Shown here piece after piece: positions 1 through 8,402 of a stretch of 64,000 nt of DNA. Below the pieces are notes generated by a model. That model was not told where the DNA came from. It did no database searches and was given only the letters and a program-made list of their open reading frames with translations. The stretch's first letter is position 1. Every line of letters starts with the position of its first letter. The position numbers were made by a program, and so were the translations under genes. The stretch covers positions 1-64,000 of the forward strand of contig NZ_SLYA01000003.1 in the NCBI RefSeq assembly GCF_004340965.1, in the 5' to 3' direction. The DNA comes from Sphingomonas sp. PP-CE-1A-559. GTDB taxonomy: Bacteria; Pseudomonadota; Alphaproteobacteria; Sphingomonadales; Sphingomonadaceae.

Positions 1-403
1 GAGGAGCCCGGAAACCGCAAGCCGCCGCCCACATGTCCCTTCATCTTAACCTACAATGTCAAAGAGCCGACAAAAATACCGACACTCGCATAACCCCCTC
101 CCGTAGAAGAAGCTTGGAGCATCTGGTTTTCTTGCGACCACACCAACCAGACCGTAAGGCCGTTCGCTGCGGTGACACCCCTCTAGGCGGGGTTCCGATT
201 CGCGTCAAACACAATCTTTCACATTTGTGGCAATTTTCTCGGATTGGCGCGTTTAGGACGCCCCACACCCCTTCCAAGCCGCTGATCACAACACGTTTGA
301 CGATCGCGTCCAGCGCCTTTGCCGCTGCACATCACGTCCGACGCCTTGGCTCGATCGTCTCTACGTCATCGCCTTAAGCGATTGTGAAGGCCATTACCGC
401 TAC
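1..403. other. Upstream region without a convincing gene
   Basis: About 400 bases before the first clear gene. Open frames of 114 codons (33-377, plus) and 76 codons (59-289, minus) exist, but their composition looks random (Arg/Pro/Ser/His-rich with no hydrophobic or domain pattern), so I do not call them. The stretch is richer in A+T than the genes around it, which fits a promoter-bearing spacer. No clear promoter, terminator or RNA gene could be identified. Confidence 0.5.
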
Positions 404-1915
404 ATGCCCGATACGATGGACACCGTGAGCCCCGCACCTGTTGCAGCCACCCCTGTTCCCGGCGAACCGAGTTCGCTCGCCGGACAGGTGCGCAGTGCAT
501 TGATCTGGCGGTCGGGGAGCCAGATCGTCGCGCAGCTCGTACAATGGAGCGCCACCTTCCTAGTCATCCGTATCCTGGCGCCATCGGACTACGGACTATT
601 CGCGATGTGCCAGGTCATTCTGACCTTCATGGGGATGCTCAACGGCTATGGCCTCGCCAGCGGATTGATCCAGCAGAAGACAATCACCGAGCGCGAAGTT
701 CGCCAGCTGTTCGGCATGCTGATCCTGCTCAACGTCACGCTGGCGATTATACAGGTATCGTTGGCGCCGCTTGCGTCAGCCTATTATCGGCAACCGATCG
801 TCGGCGAGATGCTGCGGGTACAGGCGTTGCTATACCTTACGACGCCCTTCATCGCGTTGCCGTACGCGCTGCTTTCCAGGTCGATGGACTTTCGCCATCA
901 GGCGAAGGCCAACATCACCGCGTCGATCGCCTCCGCCAGCGTTGCCTTGGGTGGCGCGCTGTACGGTCTTGGGGTCTGGACGCTCGTGATCGCGCCGATC
1001 GTGCTGTTCAGCGTGCGCGGCGCGATGATGACGTGGAGCGCGCGGTCCCTCGTATGGCCGAGTTTCGACTTTCGCGGTGCTGGGACGATCGCGCGCTATG
1101 GCGGGGTGATGGCGGCGGGGCAGCTGTTCTGGTTCCTGCAGAGCGAGACCGACGTGTTCATCGCCGGGCGCAGCTTCTCGGCGCACACGTTGGGGATTTA
1201 CACGACGAGCCTGTTCCTGACGCAGATCTTCGTCTCGAAGTTCGTGCCGCCGCTCAACGAAGTCGCCTTCTCCGCCTATGCGCGAATGCAGGCCGATCCC
1301 GATGCGATCGGACGCGCGTTCGTGAAGGGCGTCCGGATGGTGATGATCGTCGCGATGCCGTTCTACATGGGGCTGGCCGCGACCGCCGAGCCTTTGGTGC
1401 TGACCGTGCTGGGCGACAAATGGCGCGAGACGGCGCCGATCGTCCACCTGCTCGCGCTGGCGATGCCGTTCATGACGTTGCAGGTGCTGTTCACGCCGGC
1501 GTCCGATGCGCGCGGCCGACCGGGGATCGGCGTCCAGAACGGCGCGGTCGGAGCGCTGATCCTGACCACGGCATTCCTGGTCGGCGTGAAATGGGGCCCG
1601 ACCGGCATGGGCGTGGCGTGGATCACGGCCTATCCACTTTACCTAGCGATCAGCGCCTGGCGGACTCTGCCAGTGATCGGCGTTCGCGCGCGCGACGTGG
1701 CACGCGCGGTCGCATCTCCGGCACTGGCGGCGATCGCGATGGCGCTGATCGTCGGGCTGGTGGATCGCGCGCTGCCACCGCTTGACGCACACTGGAGGCT
1801 GATGATGCTCGTGGCGATCGGCGCGGCGGTCTACGCGGCGTGGATGCTGATCTTTGCGCGAGCGACCGTGCGCGAACTGATCGCGGTCGCGCGGAAGCAG
1901 CCGGTCGCCGCTTAG
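404..1915 (+). CDS. Polysaccharide/oligosaccharide flippase (Wzx/MOP superfamily)
   Basis: A 503-residue polytopic membrane protein of the lipopolysaccharide/O-antigen flippase type, expected to move lipid-linked glycans across the inner membrane. After an ~30-residue Pro/Ala-rich cytoplasmic tail, the first helix region (ALIWRSGSQIVAQLVQW) and the following APSDYGLFAMCQVI segment match the family N-terminus (xPxDYGLxA). About 12-14 hydrophobic segments follow. No glycan polymerase or transferase is adjacent, so the substrate is unknown. A second ATG lies four codons in, and no strong ribosome site decides between them. Family assignment is good; lipid-linked exopolysaccharide export is inferred. 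Confidence 0.88.
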   Translation: MPDTMDTVSPAPVAATPVPGEPSSLAGQVRSALIWRSGSQIVAQLVQWSATFLVIRILAPSDYGLFAMCQVILTFMGMLNGYGLASGLIQQKTITEREVRQLFGMLILLNVTLAIIQVSLAPLASAYYRQPIVGEMLRVQALLYLTTPFIALPYALLSRSMDFRHQAKANITASIASASVALGGALYGLGVWTLVIAPIVLFSVRGAMMTWSARSLVWPSFDFRGAGTIARYGGVMAAGQLFWFLQSETDVFIAGRSFSAHTLGIYTTSLFLTQIFVSKFVPPLNEVAFSAYARMQADPDAIGRAFVKGVRMVMIVAMPFYMGLAATAEPLVLTVLGDKWRETAPIVHLLALAMPFMTLQVLFTPASDARGRPGIGVQNGAVGALILTTAFLVGVKWGPTGMGVAWITAYPLYLAISAWRTLPVIGVRARDVARAVASPALAAIAMALIVGLVDRALPPLDAHWRLMMLVAIGAAVYAAWMLIFARATVRELIAVARKQPVAA

Positions 1916-2341
1916 TTACGCGGACTGGATATATTCGCGCATCGCCGCGGCATCGGCCTCGATCCGGTCGATGCGGTATTTGACCAAGTCGCCGATCGAG
2001 ACGAACCCGACCAGCGTGTCGCCATCGATCACCGGCAGGTGGCGGATGCGGCGCTGGGTCATCAGCGACAGGGCACCGATCGCCGATTCATTAGGTCCGA
2101 TCGACTTTACCGCGGTGGTCATCACGTCGCCGATCGGCCGTTCCAGCGCCGCTACGCCATCCGACTGCAGACAGTGGATGACGTCGCGTTCGGAGAAGAT
2201 ACCGACGACCTTGCCGCCGTCCAGGACCGGCGCCGCACCGATCCGCTTCTCCCCGAGCAGGGCCACCGCCTGGGCCACGGTAGAGTCGGGGCTCAGCGAC
2301 TGTATGTCGCCCTTGTCCTTCAGGATCGCCGCGATCGTCAT
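1916..2341 (-). CDS. CBS-domain pair protein
   Basis: A 141-residue stand-alone Bateman module of two CBS domains, roughly residues 10-65 (TVAQAVALLGEKRIGAAPVL, then GIFSERDVIHCL) and 78-130 (IGALSLMTQRRIRHLPVI, then GFVSIGDLVKYRI). Such pairs bind adenine nucleotides or similar ligands. With no attached enzyme it is probably a small regulatory or energy-sensing protein. A GAGGAG-type ribosome site lies just upstream of the ATG. It ends one base after the convergent flippase stop and is divergent from the small membrane protein at 2389. No catalytic role is expected, and the ligand and partner are unknown. Confidence 0.9.
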   Translation of the reverse strand: MTIAAILKDKGDIQSLSPDSTVAQAVALLGEKRIGAAPVLDGGKVVGIFSERDVIHCLQSDGVAALERPIGDVMTTAVKSIGPNESAIGALSLMTQRRIRHLPVIDGDTLVGFVSIGDLVKYRIDRIEADAAAMREYIQSA

Positions 2342-2388
2342 CTTCGCCTCTCCTCAACTGCGTCTGTTGCGCCTGGCTTGAGGAAACC

Positions 2389-2703
2389 ATGTTTGCGCGG
2401 CAATGTGAAGCGATGACCGATCGACTGCCTGAACCGCCGGCCGGGTTGGACGACCCGCATTACGCTGCATTCGCCTGGGCACGGTTCCGGGGGATCATGG
2501 CGTGGATGGTGCTGGCGGCGGCGATATGCGTCGCGGCGATCATCGTGGCGATGGCGCATGTGCAAGGGCCGCTGCATCTGGTGACGATGCTCGCGGTGAT
2601 GGGCGGTGTCGGCGGATCGGTGATAATGGCCGGACTGTTGATGGGGCTCGCATTCCTCAGTTCGGGCAGCGGGCATGACGAGGACGTGACGCGGATCGAT
2701 TGA
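2389..2703 (+). CDS. Small two-helix membrane protein
   Basis: A 104-residue protein of unknown function. Residues ~36-57 (IMAWMVLAAAICVAAIIVAM) and ~66-93 form two transmembrane helices, leaving short cytoplasmic ends, so it is a hairpin-type inner-membrane protein. The ATG at 2389 has a GAGGA box four bases upstream. An in-frame ATG at 2413 (MTDRLPEP) is an alternative start with a weaker site. The hairpin at 2744-2782 is a good terminator for it. No family was recognised, and divergence from the CBS gene suggests only a shared promoter region. Confidence 0.7.
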   Translation: MFARQCEAMTDRLPEPPAGLDDPHYAAFAWARFRGIMAWMVLAAAICVAAIIVAMAHVQGPLHLVTMLAVMGGVGGSVIMAGLLMGLAFLSSGSGHDEDVTRID

Positions 2704-2743
2704 GCGGGCGGAGCGGATATAGTTGGGGATGTAGTCGCGCATG

Positions 2744-2782
2744 AAAAAGGCCGGTGTCGCGTGAAGCGACACCGGCCTTTTC
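2744..2782. terminator. Bidirectional Rho-independent terminator
   Basis: A 12-base GC-rich perfect stem (GGCCGGTGTCGC / GCGACACCGGCC) with a short GTGAA loop. It is flanked by five A on the left and four T on the right, so it can terminate from both directions. It lies 41 bases past the small membrane protein stop and 41 bases past the DUF4167 gene stop on the other strand. Confidence 0.9.
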
Positions 2783-2822
2783 AGGTCTTGGCGTGATCCC
2801 GGAGAGGTCCGGGATGACGGCT

Positions 2823-4055
2823 TCAGCCTGCGACCTCGTCCGGTACCGCACGAACGCGGCGACGGCGGGGCTTTTCTTCGGGCGCGGCATCGGCAGCGGG
2901 CGAGTCCTTCGCAGGTGCTGGCGCCGGCGATATTGCCGAGATGCCGAGCGATGGCGGCAGGCGGTCCGCGTCGAATGCGGTCGGTGCCGTATCTTCGGTC
3001 GTGCCCTGATCCTGTGCGACGGGTGCGTCGAGGCTGCGATCGCGGCGCGGGCGACCGCGACGGCGGGGCTGCTCCTCGGTCGCAGCGACCGGGATCGCCG
3101 TCTCGACGGTTTCGGTTGGCTGAGCCGCCTGCTCGGTGGTTTCGGTTACCGAACGGACCGCATCGGCTTCCGAATCCTGGTTGGCGTTGGCGACCGGTGC
3201 GCTCACGCGGGGCGTGCGGCGGATCGTCTCACGCTGCGGCGCATCGCGGTAATCGCTGCGGGGTTCTCGGACCTGCTCGTCGCGGGGCTGGTTCTCACGA
3301 GCCTGATTCTCGCGAGCCTGCGCTTCGCGAGCCTGCCCCTGCTCCTCGCCGTTGCGGTCGTCGCGCGGCTGGGCGTCACGCGGGGCGTTGCGCTGGTTGC
3401 GCGGGTTGTCGCCACGGACGCGGTCTTCGCGCTGGCCCTCATTGCGCGGCTGCACCTCGTTGCGCTGACCCTCATTACGCTGGCCCTCGTAGCGGTTGTT
3501 CTCGTACCGCGGACGCTCTTCGCGCTGCGGACGATCTTCACGCTGAGGGCGGTCCTCGCGATTCTGGCCCTCACGATTCTGGCGGGGCGCGTTCTGGTAC
3601 TGGCCGTTCTGCTGGCCGCCATTCTGCTCGCCACGAGGCTGCTCAGGCGTACCCTGCTGCTCGCCGGAGCGGATCGGTTCGCCCTCGTCGCCGTAATCGT
3701 CGTCGCCGTCGAGATCGAACGGCTGCTGGCGGCGTGGCTGCTGCTGCGCCTGCGGCTGGCTCTCTTCGAAACGGGCGCGGGTTTCGCTCAGGACGCGGAA
3801 ATAATGGTCCGCGAACTGGAGGTAATATTCGATGTTGACGCGGTCGCCCTGCTGCTGCGCGTCGCGCGCGAGGTTCTTGTACTTCTCGTACAGCTGGCTC
3901 GCGTTGCCGCGCGCGCGGCTGTCGATGCGGTTGCCGGTATCGCGACCACCCTGGCCACCGCCGCCACCTTGGCGTTGACCGCCGCCACTACCGCCGCCGC
4001 CATTATTATTGTTGCCACGACCGCGACGGCGGCCGGCTTGCCGGTTGTTGATCAA
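2823..4055 (-). CDS. DUF4167 protein with long disordered tail
   Basis: A 410-residue protein. Residues 1-45 are Gly/Asn/Arg-rich (RRGRGNNNN). Residues ~47-92 carry the conserved DUF4167 core (RGNASQLYEKYKNLARDA and NIEYYLQFADHYFRVL), found mainly in alphaproteobacteria. The remaining ~300 residues are low complexity, first Gln/Asn/Arg/Glu repeats such as QREDRPQREDRP and NEGQRNEG, then acidic and basic stretches ending in RRRRVRAVPDE. This charge pattern suggests an RNA- or polyanion-binding disordered protein; that is inference, and the family has no established role that I know of. The neighbours give no functional clue. Confidence 0.85.
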   Translation of the reverse strand: MINNRQAGRRRGRGNNNNGGGGSGGGQRQGGGGGQGGRDTGNRIDSRARGNASQLYEKYKNLARDAQQQGDRVNIEYYLQFADHYFRVLSETRARFEESQPQAQQQPRRQQPFDLDGDDDYGDEGEPIRSGEQQGTPEQPRGEQNGGQQNGQYQNAPRQNREGQNREDRPQREDRPQREERPRYENNRYEGQRNEGQRNEVQPRNEGQREDRVRGDNPRNQRNAPRDAQPRDDRNGEEQGQAREAQARENQARENQPRDEQVREPRSDYRDAPQRETIRRTPRVSAPVANANQDSEADAVRSVTETTEQAAQPTETVETAIPVAATEEQPRRRGRPRRDRSLDAPVAQDQGTTEDTAPTAFDADRLPPSLGISAISPAPAPAKDSPAADAAPEEKPRRRRVRAVPDEVAG

Positions 4056-4121
4056 GCTTGTGTCCTCAGTCGTCGAACCAAAATCTGGTCGTGCTCCGAA
4101 ATGCGGTGCAAACCCCCGTCG

Positions 4122-4151
4122 CGCACCGACGATCTAGACGAGATCGGTGCG
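4122..4151. repeat. Short inverted repeat upstream of the DUF4167 gene
   Basis: The 8-base arms CGCACCGA (4122-4129) and TCGGTGCG (4144-4151) lie in the 257-base spacer between the DUF4167 start and the prmC stop. No T-run follows, so it is not a typical terminator. It could be an operator or mRNA hairpin. Nothing else was seen in this spacer. Confidence 0.4.
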
Positions 4152-4312
4152 TCGAACTTGCCAGGGCCGCCGGACTGCAGCGACCTCAAAGCGAAGGATG
4201 CGGGTCAACGCTCAAAACCGACCATGATGTCGAGATTGCGTGCCCCTGCCCGCGTGATAGCGTCCGCAAGGGACCTACTACAAGCGAAATGTGAGGTTTA
4301 GCGCCATATTGT

Positions 4313-5179
4313 TCAAGTCGCGGGGGCGTGGGTTGCCACTAACGCACGCGCGTTGCCGCCATAGTCGTGATGGAGCGCGACGTGCAGACCTTGCGCTTCG
4401 AGCAACGTGGTGACGGGGGGACCCTGCGTCGAACCGATCTCGATCACCGCCGCGCCGCCGGGGGCGATCACGGCGGGGAGTTGTTCGGCGAGGATACGGT
4501 AGTCGTCTAGCCCGTCTGCGCCGGCGTAGAGCGCGGCGTGGGGTTCGTGGTCGTGGACTTCGGCTGGGAGGCGTTCGTCGGTGGCGATGTAGGGGGGGTT
4601 GGCGAGAATCAGGTCGAACTGGCCGACGATCGCGCTAGCCCAGCTGCCGCGGATGAAGTGGGCTCGGTCGGTGACGCCGAGGGTTGCGGCGTTGGCGCGG
4701 GCGTAGGCGAGTGCTTGGGGGGAATAGTCTACGCCGAGGCCTTGCGCCGGCCACTCGTCGAGCGCGGCGAGGAGCAGCGTGCCGGGGCCGGTGCCGAGAT
4801 CGAGTATCGTTGCGGGCGCGCGGCCGGCGAAATGCGCCTGGGCGGCGATCAGGAGGGTTTCGCTGTCGGCGCGGGGGACGAGTGCGCCGGGGCCGACGGC
4901 GAGGTCGATCGACCAGAAGCCGCGGGTGCCGGTGATGTAGGCGATCGGCTCGTGATTGAGGCGGCGGTCGACGAGCGCGGCGAAGGTCTCGGGGACGGCG
5001 TAGCGATCCGGGTCGAGGAGGATCGCGTTGCGCTCGACGCCGAGTGCGTGCGCCATGAGGAGTTCCGCGTCGAGGCGCGGGGTGGCGGAGAAGCCGAACC
5101 GCGCGGCGGCGGTGGCGATCGCTGCACTTACCCCCCCGCCCGCTTGCGGGAGGGGGTTGGGGGGTGGGCACGCGCTCAC
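4313..5179 (-). CDS. prmC: Release factor glutamine methyltransferase PrmC
   Basis: Methylates the glutamine of the GGQ motif in peptide release factors using S-adenosylmethionine. The 288-residue frame contains the PrmC N-domain (TPRLDAELLMAHALG), the SAM-binding loop LDLGTGPGTLLL and the diagnostic NPPY motif (LILANPPYIA). It is the last gene of hisS-prfA-prmC, next to the gene of its substrate. The start is doubtful. The frame opens at a GTG (5179), and residues 5-16 (PPPNPLPQAGGG) are the translation of a palindromic repeat arm (family A). The residue just after the repeat, where a normal PrmC would begin, is GTA, not a start codon. Function is certain; the N-terminus is not. Confidence 0.93.
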   Translation of the reverse strand: MSACPPPNPLPQAGGGVSAAIATAAARFGFSATPRLDAELLMAHALGVERNAILLDPDRYAVPETFAALVDRRLNHEPIAYITGTRGFWSIDLAVGPGALVPRADSETLLIAAQAHFAGRAPATILDLGTGPGTLLLAALDEWPAQGLGVDYSPQALAYARANAATLGVTDRAHFIRGSWASAIVGQFDLILANPPYIATDERLPAEVHDHEPHAALYAGADGLDDYRILAEQLPAVIAPGGAAVIEIGSTQGPPVTTLLEAQGLHVALHHDYGGNARALVATHAPAT

Positions 5180-5284
5180 CGCGGACGCACCGGTTGCGAT
5201 CGGTCGAGAGACCCAAGCTCAACGCCCGTCTGGAACCAGCCGCGAGCCCACCCCCCGGCCCCCTCCCGCTTGCGGGAGGGGGTG
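5131..5284. repeat. Family A palindromic repeat pair (A1)
   Basis: Two inverted arms, 5131-5169 and 5246-5284, each with its own small hairpin (CCCGCTTGCGGGAGGGGG) and a GGGGTGGG tail, enclose about 75 bases. The pair lies between prfA and prmC in the same operon and covers the predicted prmC start. It may act as an mRNA structure that sets prmC expression. Confidence 0.85.
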
Positions 5285-5296
5285 AAGGAGTAGGGC

Positions 5297-6370
5297 TCAG
5301 CCATCCAGTTGCGCCAGGCGATCCGCTTCGTCCTGCGCGACCAGGGCGCCGATCAGTTCGTCCATCTCGCCCGCGACGATCTCCGGCAGGCGATGCAGCG
5401 TCAGGTTGATGCGATGATCGGTCACGCGGCCTTGGGGAAAGTTGTACGTTCGGATGCGTTCCGAGCGATCGCCCGAGCCGACCATCGACTTCCGCGCCCC
5501 TGCTCGCTCGGCATGCAACCGGTCACGCTCCGCCTCGTACAACCGCGTCCTGAGCACGCGGAGGGCCTTCGCCTTGTTCTTGTGCTGCGACTTTTCGTCC
5601 TGCTGGATGACGGTCAGCCCGGTCGGGATGTGGACGATCCGCACGGCGCTGTCGGTGGTGTTGACCGACTGCCCGCCCGGCCCCGACGAGCGATAGACGT
5701 CGATGCGCAGGTCCTTGTCGTCGATCTTGACGTCGACCTCCTCCGCCTCGGGCAGCACCGCGACGGTCGCCGCCGAGGTGTGGATCCGGCCGCCCGCCTC
5801 GGTCGTGGGCACGCGCTGGACGCGGTGGACGCCGCTTTCGAACTTGAGCTTGGCGAACACGCCCTGGCCGGTGACGCTGGCGACGACTTCCTTGAAGCCG
5901 CCCGCGTCGGACGACGAACCGGAGATCATCTCGACCCGCCAGCCCTGGGATTCGGCATAGCGCTGGTACATCCGGAACAGGTCGCCCGCGAACAGCGCCG
6001 CCTCGTCGCCACCGGTGCCGGCGCGGACCTCGAGCATCGCCGAGCGCTCGTCGGCAGAGTCGCGCGGCAACAGCGCGAGCGCGAGCTTGCGGTCGGCGGT
6101 CTCGAGCAGCGTGCGGTTCTCGTGCAGCTCGTCCGACGCCATCGCGCGGAGTTCGTCGTCGGCATCGTCCGCCATGAAGGCGAGGCTTTCGGCCTCCTGC
6201 CGCAACCGGCGCACTTCGGTGGCGGCCTGGGCGACGGGTTCGAGCTCGGCATATTCCTTCGACACCGCGACGAAGCGGTCGGAGGGGAGATCGCCGGTCG
6301 ACATCAGCGCTTGCAGCTCGTCACGCCGCGCCTCGATCGCGCGGATGCGGTCGGGGGAGATCTGGGTCAT
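5297..6370 (-). CDS. prfA: Peptide chain release factor 1
   Basis: Terminates translation at UAA and UAG codons. The 357-residue length is normal for RF1. It shows the stop-codon-reading PxT tripeptide (P188-T-T190 in [10 protein letters not shown]) and the catalytic GGQ loop (residues 232-234 in [14 protein letters not shown]) that enters the peptidyl-transferase centre. The ATG overlaps the hisS stop by four bases, so the two are translationally coupled, and prmC, which modifies this GGQ, follows. Assignment is unambiguous, and RF2 is excluded by the PxT rather than SPF motif. Confidence 0.98.
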   Translation of the reverse strand: MTQISPDRIRAIEARRDELQALMSTGDLPSDRFVAVSKEYAELEPVAQAATEVRRLRQEAESLAFMADDADDELRAMASDELHENRTLLETADRKLALALLPRDSADERSAMLEVRAGTGGDEAALFAGDLFRMYQRYAESQGWRVEMISGSSSDAGGFKEVVASVTGQGVFAKLKFESGVHRVQRVPTTEAGGRIHTSAATVAVLPEAEEVDVKIDDKDLRIDVYRSSGPGGQSVNTTDSAVRIVHIPTGLTVIQQDEKSQHKNKAKALRVLRTRLYEAERDRLHAERAGARKSMVGSGDRSERIRTYNFPQGRVTDHRINLTLHRLPEIVAGEMDELIGALVAQDEADRLAQLDG

Positions 6371-7617
6371 TCAAGACCGCCGGTTGCCGAGTCGATGATC
6401 GCCCTGAACTGATCCGGCTGGAATTTAGCTCGTAAGCCACGTTCGCTAACGCTCGCGAGACCGTCTCTGCGAGACAATGAAATCGTGTAGGCCGGGTTTG
6501 TCTTAAGTGCCTTTTCGTACCGCTTTTTCGGGTTTCCGGTGACACTCACTTCCACGGTAAAGCCTGCTCGCCGAAGTGCTGCCGTCAGCTTAGTAGCCGC
6601 CGACTCAAACTCTTGAGCTTCGGCAACAACCGCGACGTCGACCTCGGGCACCGCCGGCTCATCAATCAGCATAGCGAGACGCTCGACACCCGCAGCCCAG
6701 CCAACGCCTGCCGTCTCGGGCCCACCGAGCGACCCGATCAGCCCGTCATACCGGCCGCCGGCTAGGACTGTCCCCTGTGCACCCAGCTTGTCGGTAACGA
6801 ACTCGAACGCGGTGTGGCGGTAGTAATCGAGGCCGCGGACCAGCCGTGCGTTGCGCTCCCACGCGACACCTGCGGCATCGAGCCCGGCGGTGACCGCTTC
6901 GAAGAACGCACGCGCCTCGGGGGTCAGATACGCGTCGATATCCGGCGCGCTGTCGGCAATCGGGCGGTCGCGCGGGTCCTTCGAGTCGAGGATCCGCATC
7001 GGGTTCTTCTCAAGCCGGGTCAGGCTGTCCTCGGACAACTCCCCGCGATGCGCCTCGAAATGCGCCACCAGCGCCTCGCGCCACGCGTCGCGCGTCGCCG
7101 CGTCGCCCAGCGTGTTGAGCTGCAACGTCACGCCCTCGGAAATGCCGAGTTCGCGCAGCAGCTGGTCCGCGAGCACGAGCAGCTCGACGTCCGCCGCCGG
7201 CTCGGCCGCACCGATCACCTCGGCATCGATCTGGTGGAACTGGCGGAAGCGCCCCTTTTGCGGGCGTTCGTAGCGAAACACAGGCCCGCTGGTGGTGAGC
7301 TTCAGCGGCGCGAACTGCTGCCAGCCTTCGGTAAGGTACGCGCGCGCAATGCCGGCGGTGAACTCGGGGCGGAGCGTGAGCGAGTCCCCACCGCGATCCT
7401 CGAACGTGTACATCTCCTTCGACACGACATCGGTCGTCTCGCCGAGCGAGCGTGCGAACACCGCCGTCGACTCGAACACCGGGATATCGACGCGCTGGAA
7501 GCAATACAGCGCCCGCACGCGTTCGAACGTCGACAGGACATGCGCGAACCGGCGCTGCTCGTCGCCGAAAATGTCCTGGGTGCCACGGATGCGGCGCGGG
7601 GTTTCTGTCTTGGCCAT
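6367..7617 (-). CDS. hisS: Histidyl-tRNA synthetase
   Basis: A class II aminoacyl-tRNA synthetase of 416 residues that charges tRNA-His. Visible signatures are the motif 1 region after [14 protein letters not shown], motif 2 ([20 protein letters not shown]), the histidine-specific block [15 protein letters not shown] and motif 3 ([27 protein letters not shown]). The C-terminal anticodon-binding domain covers roughly residues 315-410. It starts the hisS-prfA-prmC operon and is divergent from the DUF1345 gene, with only 49 bases between them for both promoters. Confidence 0.98.
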   Translation of the reverse strand: MAKTETPRRIRGTQDIFGDEQRRFAHVLSTFERVRALYCFQRVDIPVFESTAVFARSLGETTDVVSKEMYTFEDRGGDSLTLRPEFTAGIARAYLTEGWQQFAPLKLTTSGPVFRYERPQKGRFRQFHQIDAEVIGAAEPAADVELLVLADQLLRELGISEGVTLQLNTLGDAATRDAWREALVAHFEAHRGELSEDSLTRLEKNPMRILDSKDPRDRPIADSAPDIDAYLTPEARAFFEAVTAGLDAAGVAWERNARLVRGLDYYRHTAFEFVTDKLGAQGTVLAGGRYDGLIGSLGGPETAGVGWAAGVERLAMLIDEPAVPEVDVAVVAEAQEFESAATKLTAALRRAGFTVEVSVTGNPKKRYEKALKTNPAYTISLSRRDGLASVSERGLRAKFQPDQFRAIIDSATGGLE

Positions 7618-7666
7618 GATGCGCGCGTATCTAGGCGACGTCCCCGCTAAGCGCTAGCGCTGTGGC

Positions 7667-8320
7667 ATGAACGACAAACCCAGATATTGGGGCCTCGGCC
7701 AACGCGTTGCCCCGCCGCGCTTCATCCTGTTCGTGCTGGTCTTCGCGATCGGGCTGGTCGGGATGATCCCGCGGTTCGGGCTCGGGCGCGGTACGATGGC
7801 GGCGTTCGACGTCGCCGCGGTCGTGTTCCTGATCGCGGTCTCGACGCTGTTCCGCAACGCCACCGCCGAGCGGATGCGCCGCGCGGCGGAGGAGAACGAC
7901 GCCAACCGAGCGGTGCTGCTCGGGTTCAGCGGGACGATCATGCTGGTCATCCTGGTCGCGGTGGCGAAGGAATTGCAGGGCAAGAACGACGCGGTCGGAA
8001 TCGCGCTGACGATCTCGACGCTGGCGCTCGCGTGGCTGTTCTCGAACATGATCTACACGCTGCATTACGCGCATCTCTATTATGTCGACGATCCGGACGG
8101 CAAAGACGCCAAGGGCCTCGATTTCCCGAGCTGCGACGAACCCGATTACTGGGACTTCGCCTATTTTGCGTTCACGCTGGGGATGACGTTCCAGACCTCG
8201 GACGTCGAGATTACCTCGCGCCGGGTCCGCAAAGCCGCGCTCGGCCAGTGCATGGCGGCGTTCGTGTTCAACATCGGTGTGCTCGCGTTCACCATCAACG
8301 TGCTCGGGAGCGCTGGCTGA
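7667..8320 (+). CDS. DUF1345 integral membrane protein
   Basis: A 217-residue inner-membrane protein with about five hydrophobic segments (FILFVLVFAIGLVGMI near residue 20, then ~45-63, ~84-102, ~112-130 and ~195-215). The conserved signature of DUF1345, HYAHLYY followed by DYWDFAYFAFTLGMTFQTSDVEI, is present and resembles an ion-channel-like layout. Its function is not established. It is transcribed divergently from hisS. No clear ribosome site precedes the ATG, so it may be translated from a short leader. Confidence 0.85.
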   Translation: MNDKPRYWGLGQRVAPPRFILFVLVFAIGLVGMIPRFGLGRGTMAAFDVAAVVFLIAVSTLFRNATAERMRRAAEENDANRAVLLGFSGTIMLVILVAVAKELQGKNDAVGIALTISTLALAWLFSNMIYTLHYAHLYYVDDPDGKDAKGLDFPSCDEPDYWDFAYFAFTLGMTFQTSDVEITSRRVRKAALGQCMAAFVFNIGVLAFTINVLGSAG

Positions 8321-8402
8321 GGGTACCGGGTAAAGGACTGGACGGCTGCCCTTTATCGCGATTACACCTCGTGTCATCGTCTCTCAGCCGGAAGGCCATT
8401 CC

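Noticed and set aside
33..377. 114-codon open frame before the flippase gene
   Set aside because: Composition is rich in R, P, S and H without domain or hydrophobic pattern, the region is comparatively A/T-rich, and an opposite-strand frame overlaps it. It looks like chance in high-GC DNA.
2754..4301. 515-codon plus-strand frame opposite the DUF4167 gene, with long hydrophobic stretches
   Set aside because: The Leu/Ala/Val runs are the complement of Arg/Gln/Glu codons. The minus-strand frame has the DUF4167 core and ends at a terminator.
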